From Aldrovandia affinis (lineage: Eukaryota > Chordata > Actinopteri > Notacanthiformes > Halosauridae), in the NCBI GenBank assembly GCA_029706075.1, contig JAINUG010000139.1, positions 773,501-837,500 on the forward strand: a DNA stretch of 64,000 nucleotides. The letters run 5' to 3'. Below, one piece after another: positions 63,401 to 64,000 of this stretch. Positions within the stretch are counted from its first letter, which is position 1, and each line of letters starts with the position of its first letter. The position numbers and the translations under genes are program-made. The notes under the pieces were generated by a model. That model was not told the origin of the DNA. It did no database searches and was given only the letters and a program-made list of their open reading frames with translations.

Positions 63401-63955
63401 TGAAATTCCGTTTGATTGGCCCTGCTGAGATTGAAATTCAGTTTGATTGGCCCTGCTGAGGCTGTTCCTCTCAGGACAGAGATGGGCTATGGGTGCAGTG
63501 GGCAGGGCCAAATCAGGGGTCCTGATAGATGATTGTCTCTGGGAGATCAAGGTGAGGGGGGGTCAGTGCTGCCTGCTCCCTCTCTGCAGGGGGGTGGGGC
63601 AGCTCAGGAGAGAGAGGATCTTTTTGTGTTCCCTTTTTGTGAACATAACCTTAAAACAGACTCCAGTGAGGGGGACTCCAGCTTGACAGAGGGGGACAGT
63701 GTTGCAGGTCGAAGGGCAGCCCTCCGTGACCCTCCGTTTGGGAGGAACCTGATCCTTTAGGAGACACTCATGCCCCACCCGCGCCCCCCTGGTACAACAC
63801 AATACTCCAAGGAGTGCATCACAGACCTGAGCTTCATGGCTGTTGATTTCATGGAGATTACATGCCACACACAACTGAAAAGGTGACAAGGCACAAAAGT
63901 GTAACTGACCACTGATCCAACACGCGCTCAGAGCCAGCGTCCAGAGAATTCCCAT
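17517..63955 (-). CDS. ptk7: PTK7, inactive tyrosine-protein kinase 7 (whole gene, 20 coding exons)
   Basis: PTK7 (CCK4) is a single-pass plasma-membrane pseudokinase that acts as a Wnt/planar cell polarity co-receptor with Frizzled, Dishevelled, ROR2 and LRP6 partners, controlling convergent extension, neural tube closure and neural crest migration. Twenty exons with GT/AG boundaries join in perfect phase: 46, 291, 103, 185, 148, 131, 267, 137, 136, 120, 150, 145, 128, 201, 156, 233, 81, 152, 179 and 161 nt, totalling 3150 nt, or 1049 residues plus stop (human 1070). Layout: signal peptide about 1-22; seven Ig domains about 23-663; transmembrane segment about 684-704 ([20 protein letters not shown]); pseudokinase about 778-1040. 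The kinase keeps a GKGEFGEV glycine loop, Lys809 in VLVK and HRD at 907-909, but DFG is replaced by ALS (927-929), so magnesium binding should be lost. Exon number and intron phases agree with the human gene. Intron 1 is 14.7 kb and intron 2 is 9.2 kb. SRF lies downstream on the same strand. Confidence 0.97.
17678..19122 (-). other. ptk7: PTK7 intron 19
   Basis: Begins (sense) with GTGAGC at 19122 and ends CCCGCAG. A purine-rich GAGACAGAGAG-type low-complexity tract on the plus strand (17690-17945) forms a long pyrimidine tract just upstream of the exon 20 acceptor. No other gene or transposon was recognised. Confidence 0.7.
19123..19301 (-). CDS. ptk7: PTK7 exon 19 (activation segment and C-lobe)
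   Basis: Encodes [20 protein letters not shown], then [20 protein letters not shown] and [20 protein letters not shown]. Acceptor CCACAG|CG, donor GAAG|GTGAGC. The APE motif of active kinases appears as PAE (human SPE); [11 protein letters not shown] is conserved. Confidence 0.97.
19518..19567 (+). mobile_element. SINE family A, 5' piece, interrupted by a hAT-like element
   Basis: CCTCCGATAGGGTAGCGGTC and GTATTGGCTGATCCTTTAC match the head of the SINE at 9560-9935. The SINE stops at CTTTAC and continues after the 1140-bp insertion at 20708 (CTTTACGAGTGTGAGCTGCC). Confidence 0.75.
19568..20707 (-). mobile_element. hAT-like non-autonomous element, copy A
   Basis: Ends are TAGGGGCCCAGATTAG on the left and CAGGGGCCCAGATTAG inverted on the right, flanked by the direct repeat CTTTAC (19562-19567 and 20708-20713). 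Copy B at 22932-24085 is the same element in the opposite orientation. On the minus strand, at about 19830-19880 and 19650-19800, there are remains of a hAT/ZMYM-type transposase N-terminus: [18 protein letters not shown] and a [10 protein letters not shown] segment resembling the usual W..PWL motif. Stops separate these pieces and no catalytic region remains. About 1.14 kb, inside a SINE in PTK7 intron 18. Confidence 0.8.
20708..20895 (+). mobile_element. SINE family A, 3' piece
   Basis: Continues the split SINE: GAGTGTGAGCTGCCTATCAG, GAGGAGGCGAACGTTGCC, and the family tail AATTGGCTACTAAATTGGGA with GAGAAAAACGGGG. Confidence 0.8.
21059..21210 (-). CDS. ptk7: PTK7 exon 18 (catalytic loop and degenerate DFG)
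   Basis: Encodes [20 protein letters not shown], then [20 protein letters not shown], then [10 protein letters not shown]. The catalytic-loop HRDLAARN is canonical (human PTK7 has HKD); the DFG position is ALS, the hallmark of the PTK7 pseudokinase. Acceptor follows a (CT)n tract, CTCCAG|GTG; donor AGCAG|GTAGGG is slightly non-consensus. Confidence 0.97.
21462..21542 (-). CDS. ptk7: PTK7 exon 17
   Basis: Twenty-seven codons, phase 0 at both ends: [20 protein letters not shown] then PISTKQK, nearly identical to the human kinase hinge and alpha-D region. Acceptor CTTCAG|GGG, donor AAAAA|GTGAGT. Confidence 0.97.
21640..21872 (-). CDS. ptk7: PTK7 exon 16 (kinase N-lobe)
   Basis: Encodes [20 protein letters not shown], the VVLVKRL lysine strand, the alpha-C helix with REFEMFGKL and [20 protein letters not shown]. 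The glycine loop has the full GxGxxG form, whereas human PTK7 has GKSEFG. Acceptor CTGCAG|GT, donor CTG|GTAACC. Confidence 0.97.
21915..21978 (-). repeat. L2/SINE 3' tail fragment
   Basis: The minus strand reads CACTTTGGATAAGCGCGTCT and GCCAAATGAC, a diverged version of the GCTCTGGATAAGAGCGTCTG tail shared by L2-clade LINEs and their SINEs. Confidence 0.65.
22090..22316. repeat. Compound microsatellite (ACACAT, CCCATA)
   Basis: Tracts of CA, CATA and CCCATA units, including five consecutive CATACC-type repeats near 22190-22216. Lies in PTK7 intron 15 between exons 15 and 16. Confidence 0.9.
22601..22756 (-). CDS. ptk7: PTK7 exon 15 (juxtamembrane)
   Basis: Encodes [20 protein letters not shown] then [20 protein letters not shown] and [13 protein letters not shown], the cytoplasmic linker between the membrane and the pseudokinase, closely matching human PTK7. 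Acceptor CTACAG|GG, donor CTAG|GTAAGA. Confidence 0.97.
22803..22931 (+). repeat. Minisatellite, about 39-bp unit (first part)
   Basis: About three units containing GTGATGGAGTCAGGTGGAGG and TAAGTGTACCTGTATAT. The array is cut by the hAT-like copy B and resumes at 24086-24127. Confidence 0.8.
22932..24085 (+). mobile_element. hAT-like non-autonomous element, copy B (inverted relative to copy A)
   Basis: Terminal inverted repeats CAGGGGCCCAGATTAG, with flanks CCTGTC on the left and CCTGTG on the right, a 5-of-6 direct repeat comparable with the CTTTAC duplication of copy A. On the plus strand a transposase-like fragment follows ATGTGGAGATTTATCGAGGG (Met-Trp-Arg-Phe-Ile, typical of hAT/ZMYM-type transposase N-termini) and soon hits stops. 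An internal hairpin pairs GCTTGCTAACACAAGGC with its diverged complement about 45-60 bp on. The element interrupts a minisatellite. Confidence 0.8.
24130..24702 (-). other. ptk7: PTK7 intron 14, repeat-free part
   Basis: No repeat family or coding sequence was recognised between the minisatellite remnant and the exon 14 donor. Confidence 0.5.
24703..24903 (-). CDS. ptk7: PTK7 exon 14 (transmembrane)
   Basis: Encodes [20 protein letters not shown], the membrane span [20 protein letters not shown], the stop-transfer [12 protein letters not shown] and [12 protein letters not shown]. The membrane and flanking residues are almost identical to human PTK7. Acceptor AACAG|AG, donor AACG|GTCAGT. Confidence 0.97.
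25736..26105 (+). mobile_element. tRNA-derived SINE, family A (nearly full length)
   Basis: Begins near a weak tRNA-like head, with B box GGGTTCAATTCCC-type (GGGGTTCAATTCCCCGTCTC), then GGCGGCGATTGGCTGTCCGA, GGGAAGCCGACATGACGTTC, a CATCTCGGAAGAGGCATCAG segment, and the 3' end GGGGGGGATTGACATAGAAA plus TAATTGGCTACCAAATTGGG and GAGAAAAATGGGAGAAAAAA. It is the best reference copy of this family in the window. Confidence 0.85.
26358..26485 (-). CDS. ptk7: PTK7 exon 13 (Ig7, second half)
   Basis: Encodes [20 protein letters not shown] then [20 protein letters not shown] and [14 protein letters not shown] holds the second Ig cysteine. Acceptor CTTCCTGTAG|G, donor GTCG|GTGGGT, a weak donor. Confidence 0.97.
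26497..27315. repeat. Minisatellite of about 30 units in PTK7 intron 12
   Basis: Units of about 24-32 bp built on GCTGGTGGGTGAAGAGGGGA with GAGGAGAGAGGAGC variants. The array begins about 12 bp upstream (sense) of the exon 13 acceptor. On the PTK7 sense strand each unit is pyrimidine-rich and contains TTCACCCACCAG, which resembles a 3' splice site. Long frames in all registers are repeat artefacts. Confidence 0.95.
27795..27939 (-). CDS. ptk7: PTK7 exon 12 (Ig7, first half)
   Basis: Encodes [20 protein letters not shown] then [20 protein letters not shown] and [17 protein letters not shown] is the Ig C-strand region. In human PTK7, MT1-MMP cuts at PKP|LIQW; here the site reads PHPSIQW. Acceptor CTCCCAG|TG, donor AGCAG|GTCAGA. 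Confidence 0.97.
27958..28190. repeat. Degenerate tandem repeat, TGTAATAACACACACT units
   Basis: About a dozen variants of GTGGTGTAATAACACACACT with TAGTAATGACACA interruptions, directly upstream (sense) of the exon 12 acceptor in intron 11. Confidence 0.9.
28509..28534. repeat. (GT)n microsatellite
   Basis: Thirteen or so GT units in PTK7 intron 11. Confidence 0.9.
28717..28866 (-). CDS. ptk7: PTK7 exon 11 (Ig6, second half)
   Basis: Encodes [40 protein letters not shown] and [18 protein letters not shown] is the Ig F-strand signature. Acceptor CTGCAG|AC, donor GCAG|GTACGG. Confidence 0.97.
29258..29477. repeat. GA-rich tandem repeat
   Basis: Repeats of GAGAGAGCAAAAGAGTGCAT-type units, about 30-35 bp each, in PTK7 intron 10. 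Immediately followed by the LINE fragment. Confidence 0.85.
29478..30735 (+). pseudogene. Non-LTR retrotransposon reverse transcriptase remnant
   Basis: In shifting frames the plus strand encodes [52 protein letters not shown], then [20 protein letters not shown], a [17 protein letters not shown] block, YADDPVLLS (YADD catalytic box) and [12 protein letters not shown] near the end. These are the ordered RT motifs of a LINE ORF2. Several frameshifts and stops make it dead. The clade is not assigned. It lies antisense in PTK7 intron 10. Confidence 0.85.
30812..30931 (-). CDS. ptk7: PTK7 exon 10 (Ig6, first half)
   Basis: Encodes [20 protein letters not shown] then [20 protein letters not shown]. 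The donor ACAG|GTGGGG is chosen over an upstream GTAAAA because only it keeps the frame and the WxxxDGS junction of the family. Acceptor TTGCAG|AG. Confidence 0.95.
30942..31600. repeat. 25-bp minisatellite, about 26 copies (intron 9)
   Basis: Unit CAGCGTTAAACACACACTCA plus GAACA, highly homogeneous between 31015 and 31530 with occasional ACACAC or CTCGG variants. It starts about 11 bp upstream (sense) of the exon 10 acceptor and runs into a (CA)n tract at 31594-31616. Confidence 0.97.
31747..31882 (-). CDS. ptk7: PTK7 exon 9 (Ig5, second half)
   Basis: Encodes [20 protein letters not shown] then [20 protein letters not shown] and [20 protein letters not shown] is identical to human PTK7. 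Acceptor CCTGCAG|GAC, donor CTGG|GTGAGG. Confidence 0.97.
32243..32379 (-). CDS. ptk7: PTK7 exon 8 (Ig5, first half)
   Basis: Encodes [20 protein letters not shown] then [20 protein letters not shown] and VNINAE. The acceptor GACAG|CT is preceded by a (TG)n run instead of a true pyrimidine tract; donor GCAGAG|GTCAGC. Confidence 0.96.
32384..32403. repeat. (CA)n microsatellite forming the exon 8 acceptor tract
   Basis: On the sense strand this is (TG)9-10 beginning five bases upstream of the exon 8 AG. Confidence 0.9.
32404..32815. repeat. Minisatellite, CATTACATCACCATGGAAAC units (intron 7)
   Basis: About 11 variants of a 30-40 bp unit; the last five (32635-32800) are a homogeneous 40-bp form. 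Lies between exons 7 and 8 of PTK7 and ends about 30 bp from the exon 7 donor. Confidence 0.95.
32845..33111 (-). CDS. ptk7: PTK7 exon 7 (Ig4, whole domain)
   Basis: Encodes [60 protein letters not shown] and [31 protein letters not shown] and DSGSYTC hold the Ig4 cysteines. Acceptor CTGCAG|AG, donor GCCA|GTGAGT. The only Ig after Ig1 encoded by one exon, as in human. Confidence 0.97.
33112..35287 (-). other. ptk7: PTK7 intron 6
   Basis: Contains two GA-repeat tracts (33967-33994 and 34100-34132), a long GT-rich compound microsatellite (34988-35278, entered separately) and no gene or transposon that I recognise. Frames in the GA tracts are artefacts. Confidence 0.6.
34988..35278. repeat. Compound (GT)n array with GAACCTGA spacers
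   Basis: GT tracts of 8-14 units separated by TGAACCTGAG or TATATGAACCTG spacers about every 45 bp, a tandem repeat built of microsatellites. It ends about 10 bp from the exon 6 donor. Confidence 0.95.
35288..35418 (-). CDS. ptk7: PTK7 exon 6 (Ig3, second half)
   Basis: Encodes [20 protein letters not shown] then [20 protein letters not shown] and RLAG. Compared with human PTK7 about eight residues are missing before the NGTLL strand. Acceptor TTCTCAG|C, donor GGCAG|GTAAGA. Confidence 0.97.
35577..36114. mobile_element. hAT-type MITE with near-perfect target duplication
   Basis: TAGGCATGGGACGGT at the left end is repeated exactly, inverted, at the right end (ACCGTCCCATGCCTA). Flanks GTGTGCAC and GTGTGCGC match 7 of 8, as for a hAT insertion. 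Subterminal ATACCGCGGTATACCATTA occurs near both ends. AT-rich core, 538 bp, no coding capacity. Confidence 0.85.
36540..37250 (-). pseudogene. Second non-LTR reverse transcriptase remnant
   Basis: On the minus strand, in broken frames: [51 protein letters not shown], then a fragment around [12 protein letters not shown], and FDKVQHRGT further on. The [10 protein letters not shown] and LKEL...PLT.IF..S blocks are typical of CR1/L2-like LINE RTs. Several stops and frameshifts. It lies in the same orientation as PTK7, in intron 5. Confidence 0.75.
37735..37940 (+). mobile_element. SINE family A, 3' half
   Basis: Contains a GTAGAGACGAGTGGTGGACC body, GGGGAGGGTAAATCTGAATA and the family tail TAATTGGCCACTAAATTGGG with GGGAAAAATC. 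The head is missing. Confidence 0.7.
38149..38296 (-). CDS. ptk7: PTK7 exon 5 (Ig3, first half)
   Basis: Encodes [20 protein letters not shown] then [20 protein letters not shown] and [17 protein letters not shown] is shared with human PTK7. Acceptor CCCCCAG|AT, donor TCCCG|GTACGC. Confidence 0.97.
38465..38518. repeat. (CA)n microsatellite, interrupted
   Basis: ACACACAC runs with a TGTGCGCG interruption, in PTK7 intron 4. Confidence 0.85.
38941..38976. repeat. (CA)n microsatellite
   Basis: About 17 uninterrupted CA units in PTK7 intron 4. Confidence 0.9.
39389..39408. repeat. (CA)n microsatellite containing the exon 4 splice donor
   Basis: On the PTK7 sense strand the intron begins directly with (GT)9-10, so the invariant donor GT is itself the first repeat unit. 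Confidence 0.9.
39409..39593 (-). CDS. ptk7: PTK7 exon 4 (Ig2, second half)
   Basis: Encodes [40 protein letters not shown] and [25 protein letters not shown]-like and GLYYCCA motifs match human (SSKERNLTL, GLYSCCA). Acceptor TCCACAG|C; donor ATAG|GTGTGTGTG lies at the start of a GT microsatellite. Confidence 0.97.
39677..39779 (-). CDS. ptk7: PTK7 exon 3 (Ig2, first half)
   Basis: Encodes [20 protein letters not shown] then [19 protein letters not shown]...[12 protein letters not shown] matches human PTK7 almost residue for residue. Acceptor GCTCAG|GG behind a GA/CT tract, donor CCGCG|GTAAGC. Confidence 0.97.
39780..41851 (-). other. ptk7: PTK7 intron 2, part nearest exon 3
   Basis: Contains a (GA)n tract at 39820-39842 that supplies the exon 3 pyrimidine tract, and a short L2-tail-like AAAGCGTCTGCTAAATAG near 40926-40943. 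No gene or intact element recognised between 40.0 and 41.8 kb. Confidence 0.5.
41852..41980 (-). pseudogene. Short transposon-derived ORF fragment (low confidence)
   Basis: Starts [20 protein letters not shown] and continues [17 protein letters not shown] with a stop after about 42 codons. The Ser/Asp-rich start followed by a IQPF-type segment resembles the N-terminus of transposon-encoded P2X7-C-terminal-domain proteins common in fish genomes; I recognise this only from general pattern, not from an alignment. It lies 320 bp outside the THAP/SWIM element and could be part of a larger related element. Confidence 0.3.
42471..42566 (+). pseudogene. THAP-domain exon remnant
   Basis: ATG-initiated frame with C-x4-C spacing typical of THAP zinc fingers (CAWGTC). 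A seven-T run at 42528-42534 appears to carry one extra base: after it the frame runs to an early stop, while the alternative frame reads [12 protein letters not shown], as expected for a THAP domain. THAP domains bind DNA in P-element and related transposases. Confidence 0.65.
43056..43339 (-). pseudogene. SWIM-finger protein first exon (transposon-encoded)
   Basis: About 94 codons open from [43 protein letters not shown] and a C-terminal [10 protein letters not shown]. In fish, this N-terminus belongs to transposon-derived proteins with a SWIM zinc finger followed by a YqaJ-type nuclease domain. Here the exon ends at a splice donor (GG|GTAGGT) and the remaining exons are absent. The reading frame itself is undamaged. 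Confidence 0.65.
43843..44332 (-). mobile_element. piggyBac-like element remnant
   Basis: The right end abuts TTAA (44333-44336) with terminal CCCTTAGGAGTCGCCGATCA on the minus strand; the left end reads CCCTTAGAGG after TTCAA, a mutated TTAA. Inside, the minus strand encodes an acidic stretch [20 protein letters not shown], typical of the start of piggyBac-superfamily transposases. Only about 490 bp remain. A perfect palindrome GATCACGCCGGCGTGATC (44300-44317) lies just inside the right end. Confidence 0.65.
44498..45211. mobile_element. MITE with about 28-bp inverted ends
   Basis: Left end GTAACCCCTGATTCTAACAG with GGGGCGAT; inverted right end GTTACCCCGCATTCTAACAG with GGGGCGAT. About 714 bp. 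A short plus-strand frame starting [18 protein letters not shown] (44759) looks like the start of a MADF/Myb-type protein of PIF/Harbinger elements, but it ends after 22 codons. Superfamily assignment is tentative because the target duplication is unclear. Confidence 0.6.
45212..46968 (-). other. ptk7: PTK7 intron 2, part without recognised features
   Basis: No exon, RNA gene or repeat family was recognised. Short runs of A (45657-45667) and G (46637-46649) occur. Long frames on either strand lack domain signatures. Confidence 0.4.
46969..47208. repeat. 38-bp minisatellite, about 6 copies
   Basis: Unit TGCAGGTCTCTCTGTGTGAA plus GCACTACACACACAACAC, nearly identical between copies, so recently amplified. 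PTK7 intron 2. Confidence 0.95.
47255..47560. repeat. 23-bp minisatellite, GTGTGTGTGGAGGTCTGTCA units
   Basis: About 13 units of GGTGTGTGTGGAGGTCTGTC plus ACA, some with CAGG or GCAT variants. It starts 47 bp after the end of the previous array. Confidence 0.95.
48480..48925. repeat. G-rich 36-bp minisatellite next to the exon 2 donor
   Basis: About 11 units of GGGGCCAGTGTAGGGGCGGG plus GTTAAGGGTGGGTTTA. The plus strand has runs of three or four G in every unit and telomere-like TTAGGGG pieces, so it can form quadruplexes on the PTK7 template strand. It ends about 28 bp from the exon 2 donor. Confidence 0.95.
48953..49243 (-). CDS. ptk7: PTK7 exon 2 (Ig1)
   Basis: Encodes [80 protein letters not shown] and [27 protein letters not shown] and EEARS.NASFNIK match human PTK7. 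The first two bases complete the split codon from exon 1. Acceptor TTTCAG|TT, donor AAAT|GTGAGT. Confidence 0.97.
49960..50075 (+). mobile_element. Degraded family B SINE head
   Basis: GGGTAAGGAACTGGGTTTTG, AGGAGGTTGCGGGTTTGAGC and a CCTAACCTGAAT remnant match the head and middle of the SINEs at 5995 and 56275; the tail is missing. Confidence 0.55.
50197..50262. repeat. (CA)n microsatellite
   Basis: Long CA tract with a single CAGT interruption, about 30 units, PTK7 intron 1. Confidence 0.95.
50640..50706 (+). repeat. L2/SINE 3' tail fragment
   Basis: GTAAGTCGCTCTGGATAAGA, GCATCTGCTAAATGC and a TAAAATGTAAATGTAAATG end repeat: the 3' tail of the family B SINE or of its L2 partner LINE. Confidence 0.8.
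50769..50848. repeat. CA/CATA microsatellite
   Basis: (CA)n followed by ATACATACATACATA units, PTK7 intron 1. Confidence 0.85.
54405..54536. repeat. (CA)n and ACCCACATA compound microsatellite
   Basis: CA units to 54437, then ACATACATACACACACAT and CCCACCCACATA variants, directly beside the Tc1 copy. Confidence 0.9.
54537..55808 (+). mobile_element. Tc1-like transposon, nearly full length
   Basis: Left end ACTGCCTGGCCAAAAAAAAA then GTCACA; the right end, inverted, reads CACTGCCCGTCCAAAAAAAA then GCCACACAC. TA dinucleotides flank both ends. Length about 1.27 kb, the normal size for a fish Tc1 element, containing one transposase gene (separate entry). The ends are diverged from each other, so the copy is not very recent. 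Confidence 0.85.
54698..55685 (+). pseudogene. Tc1 transposase pseudogene
   Basis: The N-terminus [20 protein letters not shown] leads into the paired-type helix-turn-helix ([18 protein letters not shown] and [16 protein letters not shown]). An in-frame TGA at 54926-54928 interrupts it; the same frame then continues ([18 protein letters not shown]). A frameshift near the A-run at 55104-55110 moves the rest to another frame, which holds the catalytic core: [54 protein letters not shown] and [20 protein letters not shown]. The catalytic acidic residues of the DDE core are present (D in WSDES, D in QDDN, E in NPIE). Broken by one nonsense codon and at least one indel. Confidence 0.9.
56275..56487 (+). 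mobile_element. tRNA-derived SINE with L2-type tail (family B, best copy)
   Basis: GGCAGTGTAGTGTAATGGTT, B box GGTTCAATTCCC, CACTGCTGTTGTACTTAACC, TTGCTTCAGTAAAATATCCA, then GTAAGTCGCTCTGGATAAGA and GCGTCTGTTAAATGCC, ending AATGTCAAATGTAAATG. Complete, with a recognisable 3' stem-loop of L2 type. Confidence 0.9.
56995..57300 (-). mobile_element. SINE family A
   Basis: Minus-strand copy: GGCCAGGAGTGCCACTAGGG, TCGGCAATTGACTGTCCACC, CCAGGGAGGGGGAGGGATAA, then GGGGGGGATAATTGGCTGCA and an A-rich end. The head is truncated at about 57290. A 17-bp direct repeat, GAACACTTCCCTTTT (about 56999 and 57291), flanks it and may be the target duplication. Confidence 0.75.
59080..59262. repeat. 67-bp tandem repeat, three copies
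   Basis: CTGGCGGAGAGCAAGCTGAT, CCTAGATCTGCTGATAATGA and GGTGTCACGATTGGAGATGG recur at 59080, 59147 and 59214; the third copy is incomplete. Confidence 0.9.
59765..60135 (+). mobile_element. Degraded tRNA-SINE (family A relative)
   Basis: GGTATCGAATCCAGACTGTG resembles a B box; GGTAGCGTCGCCCAGGGAGG, GAGGGATCCAGTCAGCTGG and a terminal TTCCAAATTGGAAGAAAAAG match the general plan of family A (body, then AAATTGGGAGAAAAA). Assignment is by pattern only. Confidence 0.5.
61080..62062. repeat. About 46-bp minisatellite, about 21 copies, carrying AATAAA on the PTK7 sense strand
   Basis: Unit GAGAGTGAGTTACCCAGAGC, GACTCGTGACCTCAGCGTTT, ATTCAT, with variants lacking GAGAGT or with GTAAACC. On the sense strand each unit reads CATGAATAAA. 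PTK7 intron 1, about 1.9-2.9 kb downstream of the start codon. Confidence 0.95.
63321..63455. repeat. 31-bp tandem repeat with a CCAAT box in each unit
   Basis: Unit TTTGATTGGCCCTGCTGAGA plus TTGAAATTCCG. Four ATTGG pentamers begin at 63353, 63384, 63415 and 63446, exactly 31 bp apart; a fifth, degraded unit reads AATGG at 63325. On the PTK7 sense strand each reads GGCCAATCAAA, an NF-Y-type site, 500-610 bp downstream of the ATG. Confidence 0.9.
63910..63955 (-). CDS. ptk7: PTK7 exon 1 (signal peptide, start codon)
   Basis: ATG followed by [14 protein letters not shown] and one base of a split codon, then donor AGTG|GTCAGT. Joined to exon 2 it gives [20 protein letters not shown] followed by AVSFYF, a hydrophobic signal peptide with probable cleavage after VQA (about residue 22). 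It is accepted because it is the only combination found that brings the total CDS to an exact multiple of three with the human-like phase-1 junction. The -3 base is T, a weak Kozak context, but +4 is G. Confidence 0.85.
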
Positions 63956-64000
63956 GTAATAGAGATCATGTGTGCGTGTGCATGTGTGAGAGATTGTGGT

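Larger units (their letters stand above)
49244..63909 (-). other. ptk7: PTK7 intron 1 (14.7 kb)
   Basis: Runs from donor AGTG|GTCAGT at 63909 to acceptor TTTCAG at 49244, the usual place of a very long first intron in PTK7. Recognisable contents: a GA tract next to the acceptor (49247-49332), SINE and L2 tails, a Tc1 copy, a family B SINE, a family A SINE, three minisatellites and (CA)n tracts; each is entered separately. Between these (50.95-54.15, 57.35-59.05, 60.2-61.05 and 62.1-63.3 kb) I see no gene; the reading frames there are short and unremarkable. Confidence 0.85.

Noticed and set aside
1-64000. Endogenous retrovirus or other viral integration
   Set aside because: No LTR pair, primer-binding site, gag/pol/env or other viral gene signature was seen; the reverse transcriptase remains are of non-LTR type.

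Overview
This window is vertebrate nuclear DNA, almost certainly from a teleost fish. Coding exons are short, GC-rich and separated by AT-rich introns, and the introns are full of fish-type repeats: tRNA-derived SINEs with an L2-type 3' tail, a second tRNA-SINE family ending in an AAATTGGGAGAAAAA tail, Tc1, hAT, piggyBac-like and THAP-type DNA transposons, non-LTR retrotransposon remains and many tandem repeats. The SINE with an L2-type tail resembles eel elements, which weakly hints at an early-branching teleost; that is inference only.

Three genic features lie on the minus strand. (1) PTK7, the inactive tyrosine kinase co-receptor of Wnt/planar cell polarity signalling, occupies 17517-63955. 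I could place all 20 coding exons with GT/AG junctions. Their lengths sum to 3150 nt, an exact multiple of three, giving 1049 residues: signal peptide, seven Ig domains, one transmembrane segment and a pseudokinase domain. (2) SRF (serum response factor) is represented by coding exon 1 only (7129-7785), with a readable promoter at about 8248-8390 (TATA-like box, CArG boxes, two inverted CCAAT boxes). The remaining SRF exons must lie beyond position 1, so 1-7128 is most likely its first intron. PTK7 upstream of SRF on the same strand is the conserved vertebrate order (human 6p21). (3) Between them, at 10914-11066, sits a lone 50-codon C-terminal exon of a Nodal-type TGF-beta ligand. No partner exon was found in the window, so it is either a relict or a very divergent gene.

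Layout: 1-7128 SRF intron with SINEs; 7129-8390 SRF exon 1, 5'UTR and promoter; 9.2-15.7 kb intergenic, with Tc1 and SINE fragments, the Nodal-like exon and a hAT remnant with target-site duplication; 15.8-17.5 kb PTK7 3'UTR; 17.5-24.9 kb kinase, juxtamembrane and transmembrane exons, with two inverted 1.14 kb hAT-like copies around exons 15-18; 26-39.8 kb Ig7 to Ig2 exons, with tandem repeats in many of the introns; 39.8-48.9 kb intron 2, holding nested DNA transposons; 48.95-49.24 kb the Ig1 exon; 49.2-63.9 kb intron 1, with a Tc1 copy and large minisatellites; 63.91-63.96 kb the signal-peptide exon.

I found no operon-like, CRISPR or immune system. The most interesting material is regulatory and structural: the orphan Nodal exon, a two-gene THAP/SWIM transposon, inverted repeats that could circularise PTK7 exons, splice sites built from microsatellites, an intronic array of polyadenylation hexamers and an exactly 31-bp-spaced CCAAT array.
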